Shown in pieces: positions 1 through 11,065 of a DNA stretch of 64,000 nucleotides. The DNA comes from Cymbomonas tetramitiformis (Eukaryota; Chlorophyta; Pyramimonadophyceae; Pyramimonadales; Pyramimonadaceae), in the NCBI GenBank assembly GCA_001247695.2, contig LGRX02035256.1, positions 1-64,000 on the forward strand, written 5' to 3'. Below the pieces are notes generated by a model. That model was not told where the DNA came from and ran no database searches. It saw only the letters and a list, made by a program, of their open reading frames with translations. Every line of letters starts with the position of its first letter. Position 1 is the stretch's first letter. The position numbers were made by a program, and so were the translations under genes.

Positions 1-3000
1 CAAAGCAAACTTGAAGGGGCACTCTCATCTTGGTTGAAGATTCATCACAAAACCATAAACGGGAGAAGTTGGAATGTAGAGGTATCAACGTTCAGACAGC
101 AACTGGATAATCACACATGCGGGATCTGGGTTATCAGAACAGCGGAGAAATGGAGGCAATGGTGTGACAGGAGCGAGCACTTACCATTCTTCACCTATCT
201 AAAGGAAGGAAGCATTGAAGGGGAGCACCACAACTCGGAGGCTACATTACACATTCAGGACCTACAAGAAATAATCCAAGACAGGATCACTCAGCCCAAG
301 GATGAAAGAGGGAACACCAACAAGGACATTACAAAATACAACCCTGTATACAGCAGGAAAGGAGTCATTTCCATAGCCAACATTGAGACACTGTGCTTCA
401 AGCTGAAACTAGACTTCACTTGCACCAACAACAAGCACACCTTTTATGAAATGATAAACGGTAGCCAACAGGAATACAACAATGACATAAACAAACTTCC
501 TCAGACAAAACACCACACCTATATCCTTCATCAAAGTCAGGAATGGACATTGGCAATACACCTGAAACATAAGAACACTGTCCTTTTAATCAAATCCTTC
601 ACAAAAATGGGAAAAGAAGGTCATGACAACAAGACACCAGTATATAAACACTTAGGTCTCAGGTGTGAGATCGATCCCCAAAACAAAGGCCTTCTGGTCT
701 TCCACACAGCAGTCAAAATTCAGGAAATCCTCCAAAATCTCAGATATGCAGGAGAGCACCAGCTAGAAAGAGACATCATAAACAGCATGATCACTTCTAA
801 CATCAAGTATCACCATGGCTTCGGGAAATTCACCAGAAATGAGAAGCTAAACAACAGGGGAGCGGTAGCCATAATCAGGGAGCAACTCAGATATGGGAAT
901 ATAACCCCTGAGGAAATAGCGCAAAATAGAGAATTCCGGGAAAAACAAGTGGTGGTTGGAGGCATTAGAACAGGAAAAGCAATGGCTTCCAATGCCCAGG
1001 GTAAAAGAAATACCCCTAAAACCACGGGCCTGAGGTACCAGGCAGGGAAAAAACTGAGGAGGAAGGTTCAAAATTGTGAGCGGACGGAAAACATCTTTTT
1101 CCACAAAAACCTATACGGAGTGGATGGAAGATGCATCAAGCAAAAGGCTAAGCACTCACGGAATGAGGCGGAAAACATACGGCTGCAGGAACTACAGAGA
1201 GCTCAAGGGAGAAAGGAACACATTATAGTAATGGGAATGAATATGAGAGGACTGAGACACACAAAGGAGGACCAGGATAGTATGATTAAGCTAGAGACCA
1301 TCTGTAACCTAGTGCTGGACAGAAAAGCACACATCATATGTGTCTCTGAGACCAAGATCTCAACCACAAGTATGCCAATGGTTAAGACATTGATGCTCCA
1401 GAAAGGTTTAAACTTTAGAATTTCACACACGGATGAAAAGGCTAGTATAGGGTCCCTCATAGTATGGAACCCCAAAGATATACCGCTGACACCCAATGCA
1501 ACCTATGTGGACGGGGTACAAAAAAGGTCAGTCATGATTCGGTTTACAGGCACAAAGGGTTTCTCATTTTCGGTGGCAAGCGGGTACATGAACGATGCCA
1601 GCCCCAAAGAGGAACAAGAGGACTTCTATAAAACCCTTAAGGATTGGGCAGCCAAGTCAGGAGACAGCAGAAACAAGGCCCACATAGAAATAGGAGACAA
1701 GAATTGCACACTGACCCAAAGCCAAAGGATAACAAAAGGTCAGCAGATGTCATACAAAGATCACCAGACTAAGAACAAACACCTCTTAAGTTACTTCAAT
1801 GATGACAGGACAACATTAACAGAACTTATCACACATATGCATCCAGAATGTAATGAGATATTCACAAGGGTTGTGAACAACAGTTCAAAAGCAAAACTCA
1901 CTCATATAATGGCAAACAAAGGAATGGAAGATAGAACAGCGGCTGCTGGTTGGCTTGAAATGAACCCATACATAGTTTCAGACCACGGTATAGTTTGGGC
2001 TCAAATTGACATCAGAGGAGAGCAGATACACCCTGAAAAACAGAAACATACTCCTACGGAGGAACCGCGCCTGAACGGAGCAAATGACACTACACATGAC
2101 AAGTACCCTGGTTTCCCAGTAAGACTGGAGCACACAGAGACGGTAGGAGGTTTTAGAAAGCTTACAAAGGCTGCGGTAGCCAGAATCTTGGAGAAAAATG
2201 GATACACCATAAAGCATTTAGCAAATGCAAGCACTGAACAAAACAATGCAGCACAAGTAATAAACACCGTCCTAGGAGACACCACAGACTACAGTATGAA
2301 AAAGGAGGATATCCACGGAGACAACCTAAAGGAAGACTCAAGCACATGGAAGGGAAAGCTGACGAGCACAAAAGGTAGCATAAAGTGGCACAACAAGACC
2401 AAAGAATGGTGGATACACATGGACTCACCTTGGAACTCCGCACACATCCGCTCTAGGGGCATTGGCATGCCAGAGGGAGTGACACAGCATGGTTACACAA
2501 AAATTGGTAATCTTTGGAGCTTGAAATTCCCAATCAAGTATGGGAAAAAAGATGTTTTGAAATACCTCAAAACACACTTTCATTTGGGAAACACTGGAGT
2601 CTTAAAACTCGAAGGACCTAAGGAGCATGGAGAAGGGCACATATGGGACATCTGCATGCACCAGAGCCTGCAAGCAGAGCATTGGAGTCATTGCGGCAAA
2701 CCCCTAGCAGCCCTTGACAAAACCAATGCATACAACTTCAAATATGCCACTGGGTGGAAAGCCTATACAGAAAGACTACAAAAGCTAGTAAACAAAAAGC
2801 AAGAATTGGAGGGCAGTAAGGAGAGTATGGATAACTGTAGTCCCCATAAAGAAGATACGGACCACACTTGGGACTTCATCCATGAATCAGCAAACAAAGC
2901 GGCGTGTGCCGCATTTGGAACGAGGGGGAAAAAGATGCACAAAAGGCCGGTTCCATCAGCCACATCAAATTATCTATACAAATGGCTTCAGTCATTGCGG

Positions 3001-6000
3001 AAAGCACGCCGAATGCTGGGAGAGATAGAAAAGGAGAAGGACTTGGAAGCAACAGAATGCCTCGTCAGTACCATTCCTTGTGACAGTCTTTGTAGGAAGC
3101 CACAAGAAACGGCTGAGGCATGGAGTATCAGACTTGAGGCGAGCCTGCCAACAGTTACAAAAGCATTCCAAGAAAGCAGAATCAAGGACATAAGATACTG
3201 GAAGCTCCGGGAGAAGGAAGAGATGCAACATCTGTTTGCAAAGAAAGTTTCAGCCTTCTTGGACAGAGCTTTAGGAAACAAAAAAGGGACGGAAAAGGGT
3301 GCAGCTCCAGAATATGACGACAAAGGTGAGGTATCGCTAACAGCAAATGAAAGGAAGCAAGCCATTTTAAAAGAATACAAAGAAAATAAACTCTTCTCCA
3401 CAAGACCCGAAGCACCCAAGCACCTACCCCCATGGTTGAGATCGATCTTAGAGAACAGCCCCAAACTACCTCAGCATGTCACCGAGCAGCTAGCAGAACC
3501 TATACTCATGAAGGAGTTGGAGGCAGTCTATGGATCATGTGGAGTATCCACAGCCCCAGGCCCATCGGGAATGCATTATGCACAATGGATACAGGGACCC
3601 CAAAATCTCCAGGAATTAATACTTGAAATGTTTAACAACATTCTGAGGACAGGCTCTTTTCCAAGATTAGCCAAAGCGGGCTTCATTCAACCGATCCCCA
3701 AAGATCCAAGCAAACCGTGCACCTCAGATAATTCCAGACCACTCACCATGCTGGAAACAGGCATGAAGTTGTTCAATTCCATCATTGCAAATAGAATAAA
3801 GAAGGCTTTATCCAAACATCCGGTCTTTTTTCCAATCCAAGATGCCTTCTTACCCAATAAAAACATTGAGGATTCGTTGCAAGTCCTAAATGAAGTTATT
3901 TCCGATGCTAACAGATTCGACAAAGAACTGCATGTTGTCTACCTGGACCTTAAACAAGCTTTTGACCGAGCAGAATTTTGGATGAGCAAACTAGCACTGG
4001 AGAAAATAGGATTGCCCGAAAACATCATTACAATCATCTCGGACATCACATCCGAAGCATCCCGATCAGTCCTTACATCTGAAGGCATGACAGATGAATG
4101 GATGCTCGAATGCGGGGTGCCCCAAGGAGAAGTCCTGAGTCCCCTCAGGTTTGTGGCAATTATGGACATATTGGCCATCTGGCTGGCAGAAAGGGCTAAC
4201 GGGAAGAACCCCATGAAACAGACCTACGGGTATGCCCTGGAGAAACCGAGAGATGCTACCAGAAACCCGGGAGCTACTTCACCCCAGAAGAACAGGAAAT
4301 GGCTGAACATGAATTCACCGCCTAACATCTTTGCTAGATTCTTCTGTGATGACATCATACTGATAGGGAAATCAAAAGAGGAAGTACAGGACATGCTCGG
4401 GGTAATCAATGAGTTCATGAGGTTCATAGGGATTCCCATTAACGCAAAAAAATCCAAGTACTCTCACAGGAAACCTGCAAGACAGAGGGGCAAAGCATAT
4501 GAAGGGCATATCGAGTTGGAAAAGAAACTCATGTCCGGAGGTATGCTGAAAATCGAAGACGGAGAGGAAGGGCCCAACACATGGTCCGAATGGCTTCCAC
4601 CCAAGACCCCTGCCTATCTTGAATATAGCAACAGAACTGAGGCAAACCGATACTTAGGGGTTTGGTTTGCGCTGGATGGCGGATGGGAACACCAAAAACA
4701 GATACTCATGGATAAGCTCACCCAAAGCCTGCTGTCAGTTCAAACACAAACCTTAAACTTGAACCAGCTTCGTTACATAATCAATGCGGTTGTTGTACCA
4801 AGAATGGCATATCCCTTAAAAGTTACATCGACCATTAGCACGGAAACAAACAATGTAGCAAAAGAAATTGATGGCACAATAGCAAACTTTGTCTTGAGAT
4901 ACTTAAATTGTCCCATAGACACAAACCATCAATTAGTCTGGACACCGGCCGCACTAGGAGGATTGGGGATTGACAATGTAACAGACATTGCCCATGCTAC
5001 ATGCATCTCGGAAACCTTAATCACACTATGCAATACAACAGAATACGAATATTGGAGTGACCAGATCATACAGGGAACACACGGCACACCGAATGCACAC
5101 CTGTACAGAGACAACAGCAGCACATGGAGCAGAATGGCAAGTTATGTTATGGAAAGAGAAGCGAGGGAACTAAAAATTCAGGGCTCTCCTCTATCCCACC
5201 ACCTCCTTTTCAAAAAAGCCACAGATAAAGGTGGGAACTGGTACAAACGGGTGAGCTACATATTGTCAAAATATGGATACTCTATAGACACAAAGCATTC
5301 AACCCTACAGGACTACGAGGAACTACAGACCTTTCTTTACTCGTCACTCCCGAAGCCTGTGTATGAGAAGATAAGTATGCTAGTTGCAACTCGGAATCTT
5401 AGATACATGGGTTCCTTTCTTCAGTCTTGTGGAGGGCTTATGCTTAGCTGGGAAGAATTAAGGGCAAAGCATAGCCTACAAGGAACAGAACCCCCATCTT
5501 GGTTTTCAGCCCTCCAGACAGAGGTTATATGTGACTCGTCAGGGGCAGAACTACGGAAGGTTAAATCCAAATACAGAGATACACCGCAAGCCCCGGAGGA
5601 GGGCATGATGTGCTGGAAAGGGACAGGAATGGGCCAGGAAGGGATGAAGCTAGTCACAGTTCAGAGACATGACACCGGCTTAGGCACTTTACAACTGAAG
5701 ATGTACACCAAGAATCAAGAAGGGACATACATACCAGACAAAACAGGACTGAAGACCTTATCAGTTAATGAATATCACATATTGCAGGACGGTACAACCC
5801 TAATGCCGGTGAACCAAAACTTTTTGAGAATGCATGCCAATAGTACAGCTAGGATCAACATGAGAGAAGGACCGGAAGCCGAGACATACTTAACATATGT
5901 TGGAGATAGACTCAATGACCTTTTCAGAGCAAGATGCAACAACTCATGTGCAGCGGATAACAGTGAGTTCAGCTGCCCGAGTGCATCAGAGGATGAAGAA

Positions 6001-8559
6001 CAGGGCACACATGACGGAGCAGATAATAGGGTTAGCTTTGACTTTGCAAGTGACGGATCACTCTACAAAAGTTCATCTTTTGCAAGTTGCGGAGCAGCAT
6101 ACATGAGATTTGAGGAGGGAGACTCTACACCGGTCATGAGTAAACATAACATACCAAGGGAAACGCCTATCACTTCACCCACAGCAGGAATCATAGATAA
6201 CATCCATAAACCTAGCTCTACTACTGCAGAAATTTTAGGCCTCAGAAAGTTACTCCAAGATCGGAAGCATGAAATTCTAAACACCATGGTTCCCCTTACC
6301 CATGTAATTGATTCCATGGCAACTATCAATGCTGTAAACCGTGACCCTGGAACCCTAAATGTCAGGGACCTTATGCAAGAGCCAAACAGAAGGGACCTGG
6401 TAGCCATTAGACTGATTCTGGAGGAATTAGGATTTTACAACACAATGGGACAAGCGAAACTCCTGATTAAATGGATCAGAGGGCACAATAACGATAGGCT
6501 TCATGACAAAGTAGATAGGACGGCCAAAAGAGCGGCATTTAGATACAGCGGGAGACAGCTCAGGTTCGACGAAGACGGGGACTTAGATTTTTCTCTCCTC
6601 TTTCATGAACAATCCATAACGGGAGGCATCAGGAACCACATTAGGAGACTCCAAAGATTGAGCCACCACAAAAAGTGGAAAGACATGCATGGACAAGGCA
6701 GGGCACTCAGGCTATTGGAGGAGAATCATGTGAAACCAATCAAGGATGTATCAAAGATTGCATCCAAGTACTTCACAGCTTATAGGTGCAGGGAACTCAC
6801 AGGCCTACATGCATCCCCACATAGAGCACATAGGATGGGAATTGGTGAAAGCCCGACCTGCCGGACGTGTGGCACAACAACACAATGCACCTACACACAC
6901 ATCCAACTGAATTGCCCAGGAGAAGGAAATGAACTACACCAGTTAAGGGAAAACCAGCAGGAGGAAATGAAAGAAACCATCAGAAAAGCCACAGCGGGAG
7001 ACCCGAGACTGATAATAGAAGGCAGTAACACAAGGGGAGGCATCATCAGCCCCTCCGAAATTTTCCCCTTAGCAGAAATAGACAATGACTTAACAGCCTT
7101 TAGACCACTTGCTGCTCTACCAGAGGCTAGCATGTACAGGTTGTCAAATACTAGGAAAGGCACTGTAGCAGTAGCTGCTGCGCCCATAGACACGAACAGT
7201 GATGGCAGTCACAACTTCCAAGACCTTCAGTACATCAAAAAGAAAGAATTCTGGAAGTTAGTTGAGTGGCATAGGCTGACAACTGATACACCTCAGACAT
7301 CGATCAGCAATTACACACAACGGGCCAATGATATTCACTCGGCAATTATAGCATGTAATACTGAGTCGGGTGACCCGAAGAATTGTTATGCGATAAGAAG
7401 AGACCTATTAGATATCATCATAGATGAGAGAGGCCTAGGAAAGGACGGATATGAGCTTTTCTGTAACCCTGTAAACTCCCACCCAGGAATCAAGTCAAGG
7501 AGGTGCATTCCCACGGCGGCTATGAAGGAGGCGTTGAGACCCTTTTGCCACAAAGGGAAGATAGGGTGGGATGGACTTGCAAGAGATGCATATGTCAACA
7601 GTGTCACGGGAAAAGGGAAAAAGGTATATGGGAACCCACCCTTTGATGGGGGGGTTCTCAGGGAAGCATCTGCTGTTATGCAAACGTTGTCCCGTGGCCT
7701 AGAGGCGGCCAGGACTTCGGAGGGATTTGAGGGAATTTGGATTCTACCATTGTCTCCAAAGAACCTCAAAAAGTGGACAGGTAAGGGTTTTAAGTTAATT
7801 TTCAAGTACCCAAGGGGGACCATACCTTTCATTCCACATGATTATTGGTCGGGTAAAGGGCCCTACACAATGCCAGGGGAGGGATGTTACAAAGATAAGT
7901 ACTCAGATGTAGTCATATTGTCCATTGATAGTGAGGGCATGGGGTGTCCTGTTAGTAAGAAACTTGATAATGAGAAAATGCAATACAAGTTGCTTCAATG
8001 GTTCATAAATGTAGTTCCGCATAAAAAGATCACCCCCAAATTGCTCAAAGAAACGGGCCTGCACCCGGATATGATTGAGCAAGCCCTTAGTGAGAAAGAT
8101 TGTCTGTTGCCGCCCCGATTGTGCCCGTGGGTGGGGGGCAGGAATAATGTTGAACAACGAAACCAGTATCCTGGAGCACACTTGGATGGCGGGCACAGGA
8201 ACGCAGGAGGAACCCCCTTCCTTAATGCGGTGGAGTGGCCGGAGGAGCTTGCTCTTATGGGGTACTTACCAGAAGGCTTTGGCAAGGTGCTCAAAGGGAT
8301 CGGGGTTCCACATCGGGGGGTGAAGACACTCTTGAAAAAACTGTCCAGGATGTGTAGGCGTCATGCAAGGGAAAGATGCATATTGCATGAAACGGGAGCC
8401 TTACCTGAAAGTGGCATTGTAGAAGAGGCACCCAGTATTCAGGAGCTCTGCATGGGGGAAAGGAAAGAAACCGAGGCGGTACAGGCAGCAGGGGAAATGC
8501 TAGGCAGCTATGTGAACCCCCACCCTCCCCCCAGCCCCCACGGGGCTGGGGCCCCTTAG
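1..8559 (+). CDS. LINE polyprotein: Ulp1-like protease remnant, APE, RT, RNase H, Dam-like methyltransferase
   Basis: The reading frame is open from base 1; the first in-frame start-like codon is a TTG at 34, so the true start lies upstream. Residues are counted from base 1. Residues 27-50 end in a Gln six residues before a TCG(I/W) cysteine (residue 40), as at the C-terminal end of Ulp1/C48 proteases. Residues 407-670 are an APE-type endonuclease (NMRG, SETK, GDKN and SDHG motifs). Residues 1180-1550 are RT, with YLDLKQAFD, GVPQGEVLSPL and FCDD. Residues 2011-2182 are RNase H (FASDGSL, AEILGL, DSMA, WIRGHNND). A Cys/His cluster (CRTCG...H...C) lies at 2286-2309. Residues 2477-2634 carry GNPPF and PLSP and resemble phage Dam-type adenine methyltransferases. 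The regions between APE and RT and after RNase H are unassigned. Function: target nicking and reverse transcription of the element RNA; the methyltransferase role is unknown. Confidence 0.92.
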   Translation, partial: QSKLEGALSSWLKIHHKTINGRSWNVEVSTFRQQLDNHTCGIWVIRTAEKWRQWCDRSEHLPFFTYLKEGSIEGEHHNSEATLHIQDLQEIIQDRITQPKDERGNTNKDITKYNPVYSRKGVISIANIETLCFKLKLDFTCTNNKHTFYEMINGSQQEYNNDINKLPQTKHHTYILHQSQEWTLAIHLKHKNTVLLIKSFTKMGKEGHDNKTPVYKHLGLRCEIDPQNKGLLVFHTAVKIQEILQNLRYAGEHQLERDIINSMITSNIKYHHGFGKFTRNEKLNNRGAVAIIREQLRYGNITPEEIAQNREFREKQVVVGGIRTGKAMASNAQGKRNTPKTTGLRYQAGKKLRRKVQNCERTENIFFHKNLYGVDGRCIKQKAKHSRNEAENIRLQELQRAQGRKEHIIVMGMNMRGLRHTKEDQDSMIKLETICNLVLDRKAHIICVSETKISTTSMPMVKTLMLQKGLNFRISHTDEKASIGSLIVWNPKDIPLTPNATYVDGVQKRSVMIRFTGTKGFSFSVASGYMNDASPKEEQEDFYKTLKDWAAKSGDSRNKAHIEIGDKNCTLTQSQRITKGQQMSYKDHQTKNKHLLSYFNDDRTTLTELITHMHPECNEIFTRVVNNSSKAKLTHIMANKGMEDRTAAAGWLEMNPYIVSDHGIVWAQIDIRGEQIHPEKQKHTPTEEPRLNGANDTTHDKYPGFPVRLEHTETVGGFRKLTKAAVARILEKNGYTIKHLANASTEQNNAAQVINTVLGDTTDYSMKKEDIHGDNLKEDSSTWKGKLTSTKGSIKWHNKTKEWWIHMDSPWNSAHIRSRGIGMPEGVTQHGYTKIGNLWSLKFPIKYGKKDVLKYLKTHFHLGNTGVLKLEGPKEHGEGHIWDICMHQSLQAEHWSHCGKPLAALDKTNAYNFKYATGWKAYTERLQKLVNKKQELEGSKESMDNCSPHKEDTDHTWDFIHESANKAACAAFGTRGKKMHKRPVPSATSNYLYKWLQSLRKARRMLGEIEKEKDLEATECLVSTIPCDSLCRKPQETAEAWSIRLEASLPTVTKAFQESRIKDIRYWKLREKEEMQHLFAKKVSAFLDRALGNKKGTEKGAAPEYDDKGEVSLTANERKQAILKEYKENKLFSTRPEAPKHLPPWLRSILENSPKLPQHVTEQLAEPILMKELEAVYGSCGVSTAPGPSGMHYAQWIQGPQNLQELILEMFNNILRTGSFPRLAKAGFIQPIPKDPSKPCTSDNSRPLTMLETGMKLFNSIIANRIKKALSKHPVFFPIQDAFLPNKNIEDSLQVLNEVISDANRFDKELHVVYLDLKQAFDRAEFWMSKLALEKIGLPENIITIISDITSEASRSVLTSEGMTDEWMLECGVPQGEVLSPLRFVAIMDILAIWLAERANGKNPMKQTYGYALEKPRDATRNPGATSPQKNRKWLNMNSPPNIFARFFCDDIILIGKSKEEVQDMLGVINEFMRFIGIPINAKKSKYSHRKPARQRGKAYEGHIELEKKLMSGGMLKIEDGEEGPNTWSEWLPPKTPAYLEYSNRTEANRYLGVWFALDGGWEHQKQILMDKLTQSLLSVQTQTLNLNQLRYIINAVVVPRMAYPLKVTSTISTETNNVAKEIDGTIANFVLRYLNCPIDTNHQLVWTPAALGGLGIDNVTDIAHATCISETLITLCNTTEYEYWSDQIIQGTHGTPNAHLYRDNSSTWSRMASYVMEREARELKIQGSPLSHHLLFKKATDKGGNWYKRVSYILSKYGYSIDTKHSTLQDYEELQTFLYSSLPKPVYEKISMLVATRNLRYMGSFLQSCGGLMLSWEELRAKHSLQGTEPPSWFSALQTEVICDSSGAELRKVKSKYRDTPQAPEEGMMCWKGTGMGQEGMKLVTVQRHDTGLGTLQLKMYTKNQEGTYIPDKTGLKTLSVNEYHILQDGTTLMPVNQNFLRMHANSTARINMREGPEAETYLTYVGDRLNDLFRARCNNSCAADNSEFSCPSASEDEEQGTHDGADNRVSFDFASDGSLYKSSSFASCGAAYMRFEEGDSTPVMSKHNIPRETPITSPTAGIIDNIHKPSSTTAEILGLRKLLQDRKHEILNTMVPLTHVIDSMATINAVNRDPGTLNVRDLMQEPNRRDLVAIRLILEELGFYNTMGQAKLLIKWIRGHNNDRLHDKVDRTAKRAAFRYSGRQLRFDEDGDLDFSLLFHEQSITGGIRNHIRRLQRLSHHKKWKDMHGQGRALRLLEENHVKPIKDVSKIASKYFTAYRCRELTGLHASPHRAHRMGIGESPTCRTCGTTTQCTYTHIQLNCPGEGNELHQLRENQQEEMKETIRKATAGDPRLIIEGSNTRGGIISPSEIFPLAEIDNDLTAFRPLAALPEASMYRLSNTRKGTVAVAAAPIDTNSDGSHNFQDLQYIKKKEFWKLVEWHRLTTDTPQTSISNYTQRANDIHSAIIACNTESGDPKNCYAIRRDLLDIIIDERGLGKDGYELFCNPVNSHPGIKSRRCIPTAAMKEALRPFCHKGKIGWDGLARDAYVNSVTGKGKKVYGNPPFDGGVLREASAVMQTLSRGLEAARTSEGFEGIWILPLSPKNLKKWTGKGFKLIFKYPRGTIPFIPHDYWSGKGPYTMPGEGCYKDKYSDVVILSIDSEGMGCPVSKKLDNEKMQYKLLQWFINVVPHKKITPKLLKETGLHPDMIEQALSEKDCLLPPRLCPWVGGRNNVEQRNQYPGAHLDGGHRNAGGTPFLNAVEWPEELALMGYLPEGFGKVLKGIGVPHRGVKTLLKKLSRMCRRHARERCILHETGALPESGIVEEAPSIQELCMGERKETEAVQAAGEMLGSYVNPHPPPSPHGAGAP

Positions 8560-8609
8560 GGCCCCGGCCCTAAGGGGGCACCACCGGCCAGGGGCCGGAG
8601 CACCCCTGG
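8529..8609 (+). promoter_or_regulatory. Three consecutive GC-rich hairpins overlapping the LINE stop codon
   Basis: Stem 1 is 8529-8538 with 8542-8551 (10 bp, 3-nt loop). Stem 2 is 8552-8563 with 8566-8577 (12 bp, 2-nt loop) and contains the TAG stop at 8557-8559. Stem 3 is 8588-8594 with 8603-8609. The block is kept in the minus-strand copy (about 25690-25785), where one change in stem 1 makes a G-U pair. It may be an RNA element for RT recognition or translation; the role is inferred. Confidence 0.7.
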
Positions 8610-8738
8610 GCTTTTCTCACTTCATCATCACCACCGCCCACACCGCCTCCATCTCCATCGTGCATCAGCTCCACGACCTGCTGATGTTTTTTCCGACGCT
8701 GGTGGCAGACACGCTTTCATTAGTGCTTTGTCACCCTT
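8560..8738 (+). other. LINE 3' UTR, first part
   Basis: Non-coding sequence between the LINE stop codon and the LTR insertion. It matches the reverse complement of about 25580-25756 in the second LINE copy. It ends in the target site CCCTT (8734-8738), which is duplicated at 23509-23513. Confidence 0.85.
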
Positions 8739-9254
8739 TGTGCTAGGACAACACACGGTGTCATGCGCGGATGACTCAGCAATGTCATACATGCCAGAAG
8801 TGTCATACGCGCCTTACAGCATTAGCGCCCGAGACCCCTGTTGAGGAAGAGACCCCCCTTATATGGGAGTACACAGTACCACTGTACTGTGTAATAATGT
8901 GACATGTAGAATACTGGCACATCATACTGCATGATAATGTAGTACAAGCATATGATAGGTTGATGAGACTTGGCCATGCTGACTAGGATTACCTCAGAGA
9001 GCTGAGTGAATAAGTAATGGCCAAGGCCAAAGAAACAATTGAGATTTCTAGAGTAAAAACAGCCGCATGGCAAAAAGTCAATATAATACCTAATTCTTAC
9101 TGCAAATATATGCACTGAGTCTGGACATAGTTCCTAAGAATCGACATAGCTTGATTAGTCTTATATAGTGCATAATATAGAACCTTGCACTATATATGAT
9201 CCACAAGTAGTTTCACAGTCACTGTCAAGTAGAGGTTTAGTACTGCCTCCTACA
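8739..9254 (+). repeat. 5' LTR of chromovirus
   Basis: 516-bp direct repeat of 22990-23508, TG...CA termini. It contains two dyads: a 9-bp inverted repeat around 8873-8894 (ACACAGTAC with GTACTGTGT) and TATATAGTGCA / TGCACTATATA around 9165-9200. The latter lies next to TATA-like sequence that could be the promoter. Confidence 0.96.
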
Positions 9255-9257
9255 AAA

Positions 9258-9266
9258 TGGTATCAG
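9258..9266 (+). promoter_or_regulatory. Primer-binding site (initiator tRNA-Met type)
   Basis: TGGTATCAG begins three bases after the 5' LTR. It is the usual complement of the 3' end of initiator tRNA-Met, the primer of many plant and fungal Ty3/copia elements. Confidence 0.85.
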
Positions 9267-10532
9267 TGTGCTACGCACCACCACCACCACCACCGCTTCC
9301 ACAAACTTTTTCTACTTTGAGATTGTAACTTTTCCGTCGAATTTACGTGTGCCTCAGTTTTTCGGATGGAATTTGGGCTCTCGAGTTACTGGCGCGTTAC
9401 ATAGCTTTGAGTCGCAGCACTGGCCAGTAACGTTGTTTACTGCTTCCTTTAGCGAGATGACTTGTGGCGCTGTCAGAATTCTTCTTCAAGTTGCTTGTGA
9501 GACGTAATCTTTCTTCGCGGATTGCTTCATAATGGTTTCTTCGTGCAGCTGCGCGTGCTTCGCAGTCTTATCTGCTGTGAGTGCCTAGTGCGCACGCAGT
9601 TCTTCGCTCGGATGTTCGTTGTGACGTTTGTTCCTCGGCAACAAAAGTTCTTAGAATTGTCGAATGCAGCATATACTTTCTTCGCGCTGTGATCTGTGAT
9701 GGAAAATTTCGGCTCGCCATGGGAGGGCTCCTACTGTGGCACAGTGTGCCACAAATAAAGTAGCCCTGCGCTATCTTTCGTCTTGCGTTCGCTCTGCGCC
9801 TGGGACTTTCAAATTACCTTTACAAATTATGGCAATTTTTGCGGGTGCTGCTTAAATTCGGGTACGTTTGAGAATGGTCGAAATTCTACTTCTGGCTCTG
9901 GCCCTTGAGTTCGCGCTCTGACGCGCTGGTCAACGACTCGTCGTTTTTCTTGCTCACTGGCAGTTTTGCGCCGTTAATTCTTCTCGGGAATTGTGCCAAT
10001 TAGTCGGCGTTTTCCGCGAGATCTTCGTCTACACTACCCTCTGCGATTGGGATGTGTGCGCAATGTTCTTCTTGGGCTCGGAATTGGCGTGATGCAACTT
10101 CAGATTAGCGCTATTCCGCTGGCGTGCGTGTTCTTCGTCGAGTGTCTTTGCGACTGAGTGGGATTACGCAATTTTATGCTTTGGAATTCGAAAATGTTCT
10201 CTGAATTGGCGGATGCGGCTTGCGTTCTTTGCCCTTAGGCTCTGCAGCGCTCTAGCGTTCTTAACAGTGACTAACCCTAAGTGGTATCGCGCTGCAACGT
10301 TGCTTTGGCTTCCGTGGGCCGATCGTTGCCCAATTTTGCTCAATTTGTTTTCATCTTACCTCTTCGAGTTCGCTGGGAAACTTCAATTGGGGTTTGGTAA
10401 CGGCAGTTGCTTATTTGCTGTTGGGCTTCTGCGTCTTCGCTCTTAACACTACACGCCTGTACGGCGGAAGCGCTGGCAGATTTTTCAGAATCAGATTGCT
10501 GCGTTTCTCCACCAGCTTAGGCAACGTTTTCA
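9267..10532 (+). other. Long untranslated leader of the chromovirus
   Basis: About 1.27 kb without a convincing coding frame. It starts with a short CAC microsatellite (9276-9294). It probably holds the packaging and translation-initiation signals of the genomic RNA, but none can be identified by eye. Confidence 0.5.
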
Positions 10533-11065
10533 ATGTCCTCTTCACGGCGGGCTTCTTCGCTGTATGTTCCGCCTCAGCGGCGCTCGGGGGTGGCGGAGGC
10601 TGCTTCTGGGCCCTCCGGGCTCTCTAGCTCGGCCCGGGTGTTTCAGCTCCGGGATGGGCTTGGGGCTTTGGGGCCCACCCCGTACTTTGTCCCGGAGTGG
10701 GAGGCGCCAGCCGGGGCGCGGCGGGGCAGCAGGGGGGGGGAGCAGTACAACGCTCTCTGGAGGGCGAATACGCGCTTTTGGCGAGCGCGCCTCTACCTCA
10801 AGAGGAACGTCGCACCCAAGCATCGCTGCCTGCCACGCCCACGAATTTCCCCGACGGCTCGCGTGACTCTCCTGGGCTGGTATCTGCCGCTGTACGTATG
10901 TCTGGGTGCTACTCTACACCCCAGCAGCGTGCGGGGGGTGCAGGTGCCTCGGGTCTACAACGTAGCCAACCAGCTCTCGAGGAGCTCAACACGGTCGCTA
11001 TAGCCACCGCTCATAATTTGAGATCATCTCCTCATAGCGAAGCTGTAGTTGACCATTTGCCTTAG
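10533..11065 (+). pseudogene. Possible N-terminal Gag extension, frame-broken
   Basis: An ATG-started frame at 10533 (MSSSRRASSLYVP...) runs in frame to a G10 homopolymer at about 10731-10740. Beyond that, the more protein-like frame is the one ending at 11065. The frame of the main Gag ORF is then open from about 11053. One reading is a Gag N-terminus broken by a G-run slip and one further shift; the alternative is that this is leader RNA. I cannot distinguish a sequencing error from real decay. Confidence 0.35.

Noticed and set aside
1..8559. Phage or bacterial origin of the long ORF because of its Dam-like domain
   Set aside because: APE, RT and RNase H order, 5'-truncated second copy and 3' simple-repeat tail are those of a eukaryotic LINE.
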